Shown: positions 15,858-18,511 of the stretch, piece by piece
Numbering within the stretch: position 1 is the first letter of the stretch
Layout of the letters: every line of letters begins with the position of its first letter
From: CAYJLB01 sp964370845
GTDB lineage: Bacteria; Bacillota; Clostridia; Oscillospirales; Ruminococcaceae
NCBI GenBank assembly: GCA_964370845.1
Contig: CAYJLB010000043.1
Location: 1 to 18,511 of the forward strand
Direction of reading: 5' to 3'
Length of the DNA stretch: 18,511 bases
Translations under genes and position numbers: made by a program
Notes under the pieces: model-generated
What the model was told of the DNA's origin: nothing
Databases searched by the model: none
Seen by the model: the letters and a program-made list of their open reading frames with translations, nothing else

Positions 15858-15899
15858 AACCTTTTAATTAGGATTTTCATTATATAAAGGATTGTTGCC

Positions 15900-16769
15900 A
15901 TGAAAGAGATAGTTTCAAAAAGCATAATTTCTCCGAAAAATAATATGAATATTTATCGAGGTTGCACCCACGGTTGTATTTATTGTGATAGTAGGAGTGA
16001 AGTTTATGGCAAAACCTATGATTTTGAAGAAATTGAAGTTAAAATCAATGCTTTGGAATTAATGGAAAAAGAGCTATCTAAAAAACGTAAAAAAGGTATG
16101 ATATCAACAGGTGCAATGACTGACCCGTATATTCCTCTTGAAAAAGAGCTTGAATACACGAGGAAGTCCCTTGAACTTATTGAAAAATATGATTTTGGAG
16201 TGGCTTTGCTTACAAAATCTGACTTGATTTTGCGTGATATTGACATTTTAAAACGTATAAATAAAAAAACAAAGTGCGTTGTGCAAATGACACTTACCAC
16301 TTTTGATGAAAATTTATGCAAAATTTTAGAGCCAAATGTTTGCACAACAAGGCGAAGATTTGAAGTGCTAAAAGAAATGCAAAAGGCTGGAATTCCTACA
16401 ATTGTGTGGATTACTCCTATTCTTCCTTTTATAAATGACAGCGAAGAAAATATTATGGGAATTTTAAATTATTGCAAAGATGCAAAGGTTAAAGGAATTA
16501 TAACCTTTGGCTTAGGAATGACTTTAAGGTATGGAAATCGTGAGTATTATTATAAGAAATTGGACGAGCATTTTCCTAATCTTAAAAGAGAATATATGCG
16601 AAAATATGGTTCTTCCTATGGAATTGGAAGTTATAACAGCGGTAAACTTTCAAGGATTGTCCGTGATTTTTGCAAGAAAAATAATATTCTTTATGATGAA
16701 AAAGAAGTTTTTGGCTATATTTGGGATTTTAAAGAAAAAAATCCGCAGTTAAGTTTGTTTGATTTATAA
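15900..16769 (+). CDS. Radical SAM protein (SPL-like family)
   Basis: This 289-residue protein has the radical SAM cluster motif C22-x3-C26-x2-C29 in YRGCTHGCIYCDSR, which binds a 4Fe-4S cluster used to cleave S-adenosylmethionine. The following stretches STGAMTDPYIPLEKELEYTR and VALLTKSDLILRDIDIL resemble the family annotated as SPL (spore photoproduct lyase)-like radical SAM proteins. These are widespread in Bacillota and mostly uncharacterised. It is shorter than true spore photoproduct lyase, and DNA-repair activity should not be assumed. ATG 15900 has AAAGGA about 9 bases upstream. The 42-base gap after the Zn-ribbon gene has no clear terminator, so they could share a transcript. Confidence 0.87.
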   Translation: MKEIVSKSIISPKNNMNIYRGCTHGCIYCDSRSEVYGKTYDFEEIEVKINALELMEKELSKKRKKGMISTGAMTDPYIPLEKELEYTRKSLELIEKYDFGVALLTKSDLILRDIDILKRINKKTKCVVQMTLTTFDENLCKILEPNVCTTRRRFEVLKEMQKAGIPTIVWITPILPFINDSEENIMGILNYCKDAKVKGIITFGLGMTLRYGNREYYYKKLDEHFPNLKREYMRKYGSSYGIGSYNSGKLSRIVRDFCKKNNILYDEKEVFGYIWDFKEKNPQLSLFDL

Positions 16770-16839
16770 TATTTTCGAATGAAATAATTATGTTATGTCA
16801 GCAATGGAAACACATTTTATTTAATTAAAGGTGACGGTT

Positions 16840-17292
16840 ATGGAAAAAAATAAAGAGTTAATAGATTTTCAAAAACAACAGGCAATTGATTGCTTTAATA
16901 AAACATGGGACTATATTGACATGGAAAACAGAACAAAAGAAGATGATTTTCAAATGATTCACTGTGCACATACTTCAAGATATTTGTGGTCATTAGTAGG
17001 AAATCCTGTTAATATTGAGCGTGGAGAATGGCAAGTTTCAAAAGTTTATAGCATAGTGGGTTTAGGGCAAAGTGCTTTGTACCATGGGGAAGAATGTTTG
17101 AGAATTTGTCTTGAAAATGATGTTGAAATATTTGATTTGGTTTTTGCTTATGAATGTATTGCTAGAGCTTACAAGATATTAAATGACACTGAAAATCTTG
17201 AAAAATATATTAAACTCGCAAATGAAACTCTTGAAAAAATGGAAAAAAATAGCGATTATGATTACGCGAAATCTGAGATAGATAGTATATAA
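16840..17292 (+). CDS. Conserved helical protein of unknown function
   Basis: This 150-residue protein is soluble and apparently all-helical. Regular helices such as HCAHTSRYLWSLVG, VSKVYSIVGLGQSALYHGEE and FDLVFAYECIARAYKILND give it a TPR-like look. I recall similar uncharacterised proteins in Bacillota but no assigned function. The frame opens with GTG at 16831, but AAAGGTGA (16826-16833) is better read as the ribosome site for ATG 16840. It stands 70 bases after the radical SAM gene and 63 before the SdpI-family gene, all in the same direction. Confidence 0.75.
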   Translation: MEKNKELIDFQKQQAIDCFNKTWDYIDMENRTKEDDFQMIHCAHTSRYLWSLVGNPVNIERGEWQVSKVYSIVGLGQSALYHGEECLRICLENDVEIFDLVFAYECIARAYKILNDTENLEKYIKLANETLEKMEKNSDYDYAKSEIDSI

Positions 17293-17355
17293 AATTTGTT
17301 TCTGACAAGTTTTTTGCTGGTACAGGTATTTCTTCAATAGGAAGCGAGGTCGCCT

Positions 17356-17733
17356 ATGGGATTTTGGATTTTTATGGTAATAATGCTTTTGCCTATTCCT
17401 ATAGCTATGATATGCTTTGGCAAATATTTTATCAAATCAGCACCTAAAGAGATAAATAAGATATTTGGTTATAGAACTTCTATGTCAATGAAAAACAAAG
17501 ATACTTGGCAGTTTGCACATAATTATTGTGGAAAAATTTGGTTTAGATGTGGTAAAATTTTATTCATAACTGTACCATTGATGCTTTTTGTACTAGGAAA
17601 AGATGTGTCGACAATAAGCTTTTTTGGAACAATTATTTCAGTTATTCAACTGGTTTTATTATTAGGCTCAATTTTACCTACTGAAAGAACGTTAAGAAAA
17701 AACTTTGATAAAAATGGCAATCGAATAAAATAA
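17356..17733 (+). CDS. SdpI-family membrane protein
   Basis: This 125-residue protein has three hydrophobic segments (about 3-22, 68-83 and 88-107). Between the first two lies the family signature IFGYRTSMSMKNKDTWQFA followed by H and N, close to the GYRT-SMKN-DTW pattern of SdpI/YhfL proteins. Bacillus SdpI gives immunity to the SdpC toxin and acts with the regulator SdpR. Most family members, like this one, stand without an sdpC gene and their roles are unknown. It is shorter than SdpI itself, like many single-domain members. ATG 17356 has GCGAGG about 8 bases upstream. It ends 38 bases before ssrA, and weak promoter-like DNA for ssrA probably overlaps its end. Confidence 0.82.
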   Translation: MGFWIFMVIMLLPIPIAMICFGKYFIKSAPKEINKIFGYRTSMSMKNKDTWQFAHNYCGKIWFRCGKILFITVPLMLFVLGKDVSTISFFGTIISVIQLVLLLGSILPTERTLRKNFDKNGNRIK

Positions 17734-17771
17734 ATATAAACGAAGTGAACAGTTTTTGCTGTCACATATAT

Positions 17772-18123
17772 GGGGGCGTAAAGGCTTCGACGGGGGTTTT
17801 GAAGCATAATAAGCGAGTAGAGGTCGCACCATCTCTTTAATCGGTGCACGTTTTAAAATTAAACGACAAAAATAATTATCAATTAGCAGCAGCTTAGTCT
17901 GCAGCTCGTCTTTTTTAGAAGTACCACGGTCTAAATAAAGGCGTCGATTAGTGGTGAACGTCTTGAAACTACGCCTTTACTTTCAAGATGTATTAAAGGC
18001 TACTAAGCTTTATTGCCTGTTTATCGGCGGTAAAGTAAGGGAATGTTTATTGATAAACTACACTCGTAGAAAGTTATGTGAATGAACTTTCGGACAGGGG
18101 TTCAATTCCCCTCGCCTCCACCA
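17772..18123 (+). ncRNA. ssrA: Transfer-messenger RNA (tmRNA)
   Basis: This 352-base RNA rescues stalled ribosomes together with SmpB. The 5' end GGGGGCG (17772-17778) pairs with CGCCTCC (18113-18119) to form the acceptor stem, followed by A and an encoded CCA (18121-18123). GGCTTCGACGGGGG is the conserved tmRNA 5' motif. The T arm is AGGGG-TTCAATT-CCCCT (about 18097-18113). The tag frame ends at the stop codon TAG 17895-17897 and is followed by the pseudoknot region. No promoter close to consensus is visible; TAAAAT near 17727 is a weak candidate. Confidence 0.97.
17862..17897 (+). other. tmRNA proteolysis-tag reading frame, tag ending NDKNNYQLAAA
   Basis: Codons from 17862 read N-D-K-N-N-Y-Q-L-A-A-A and then TAG. 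The beginning aligns with AAC GAC of the E. coli tag ANDENYALAA. The codon before it is TTA (Leu), where a GCA is common, so the exact resume codon is not settled. The C-terminal Ala residues are the usual protease-recognition end. Confidence 0.75.
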
Positions 18124-18129
18124 AATGAC

Positions 18130-18171
18130 AGGGCAAGGTTTTTGGGTACATTACCATAAAAACCTTGCCCT
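18130..18171 (+). repeat. Long perfect hairpin after ssrA
   Basis: The 14-bp perfect stem agggcaaggttttt (18130-18143) / aaaaaccttgccct (18158-18171) starts six bases after the encoded CCA. It has no T-run behind it. It may help 3'-end processing, act as a weak terminator, or be a palindromic repeat unit. Confidence 0.6.
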
Positions 18172-18179
18172 ATGCTATG

Positions 18180-18218
18180 TCCTAAAACACTGATTATTAC
18201 TGTGTTTTAGGGCGTTTT
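18180..18218 (+). terminator. Intrinsic terminator of ssrA
   Basis: The 10-bp perfect stem cctaaaacac (18181-18190) / gtgttttagg (18202-18211) is followed by gcgttttt. It is the first hairpin after ssrA with a proper T-run. Confidence 0.8.
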
Positions 18219-18230
18219 TGTTATTAAAAG

Positions 18231-18303
18231 CAGTCCGAGTCATATTTCCGTTTTTTGAGAAAAGCTAATTTTTTTTCGATGTTTTCAGATAAACACAGTC
18301 CGA
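18231..18303. repeat. Direct repeat CAGTCCGA, possible IS end region
   Basis: CAGTCCGA occurs at 18231-18238 and 18296-18303, on the 3' side of the transposase gene. The end of the insertion sequence should lie in this stretch, but the terminal inverted repeat cannot be fixed without the other end. Confidence 0.3.
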
Positions 18304-18305
18304 TT

Positions 18306-18511
18306 TTACTTAGAATAATACTTCTTTTCCTTTTGGGTAGGACTTAAATATCCATTAGTTTTATGAGGTCGCACCTCATTATAATTTCGGATGTAGTTAT
18401 CGACTTCTCTGATAAACTCTGTTTTAGTTTTGTAAATTCGTCTATAAAATTCCTCGGTTTTTGCGTGCGAAAAGAAAGATTCAGCTACACTATTATTATA
18501 CGGATTACCCC
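18306..18511 (-). mobile_element. IS3-family transposase (OrfB), C-terminal part, cut by the window end
   Basis: The last 67 codons of a minus-strand gene are visible; the stop is TAA at 18308-18306 and the 5' part lies beyond the window. GNPYNNSVAESFFSHAKTEE and the following FYRR are the IS3/IS150-type integrase core (rve) around the last Glu of the DDE triad (AESFF). NYNEVRPHKTNGYLSPTQ matches the conserved C-terminal NERPH-GY-SP motif. The enzyme cuts and joins the IS ends during transposition. The visible reading frame is intact, so the element may be active. It lies about 180 bases after the ssrA 3' end. Confidence 0.88.

Noticed and set aside
1..18511. CRISPR array or conventional tRNA/rRNA genes
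   Set aside because: No regularly spaced direct repeats with spacers were seen, and the only tRNA-like structure is the tmRNA.

Overview
The window looks like the chromosome of an AT-rich, low-GC Gram-positive anaerobe, most likely in Clostridia (Bacillota). This is inferred from AT-rich codon use, AGGAGG-type ribosome sites, consensus TTGACA/TATAAT promoters and many intrinsic terminators. The gene types also fit: a fused MacB-like ABC transporter, VanW, VanY, SdpI and a two-domain solute-binding EAL receptor. A chemoreceptor and a c-di-GMP phosphodiesterase suggest a motile organism. No species call is possible from sequence alone.

Layout. 1-4670 (+): a membrane c-di-GMP phosphodiesterase with two extracellular solute-binding domains, then a monocistronic PutP-type Na+/proline symporter. 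4670-5158: no gene, but a mosaic of palindromic repeat units; the last unit also ends the gene that follows. 5159-8040 (-): a 930-residue ABC transporter with ATPase and permease fused, under a strong promoter overlapped by a YtrA/GntR-like inverted repeat. 8157-8719 (-): a small secreted Cys/His-rich protein followed by two tandem terminators. 8923-10650 (-): a likely operon DsrE-like, VanW, GNAT. Its upstream region carries an unexplained intrinsic terminator and a perfect inverted repeat. 10836-11492 (+): a nitroreductase, divergent from that operon. 11512-11582: a short second copy of the 4.8-5.1 kb repeat. 11739-13255 (+): a chemoreceptor without an extracellular sensor domain. 13270-14423 (+): a membrane-anchored VanY-type D,D-carboxypeptidase.

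14518-18218 (+): smpB and ssrA (tmRNA), the two partners of trans-translation, lie about 2.7 kb apart. Five small or accessory genes sit between them: an unknown membrane-anchored protein, a Zn-ribbon protein, an SPL-like radical SAM protein, a helical-repeat-like protein and an SdpI-family membrane protein. After the ssrA terminator the window ends inside an IS3-family transposase on the minus strand.

Most genes are ordinary. The parts I would look at again are the repeat family, the regulatory DNA at 10.7 kb and 8.0 kb, the Met-rich loops of the ABC transporter, and the cargo and IS around ssrA. I did not find a convincing new multi-gene system.
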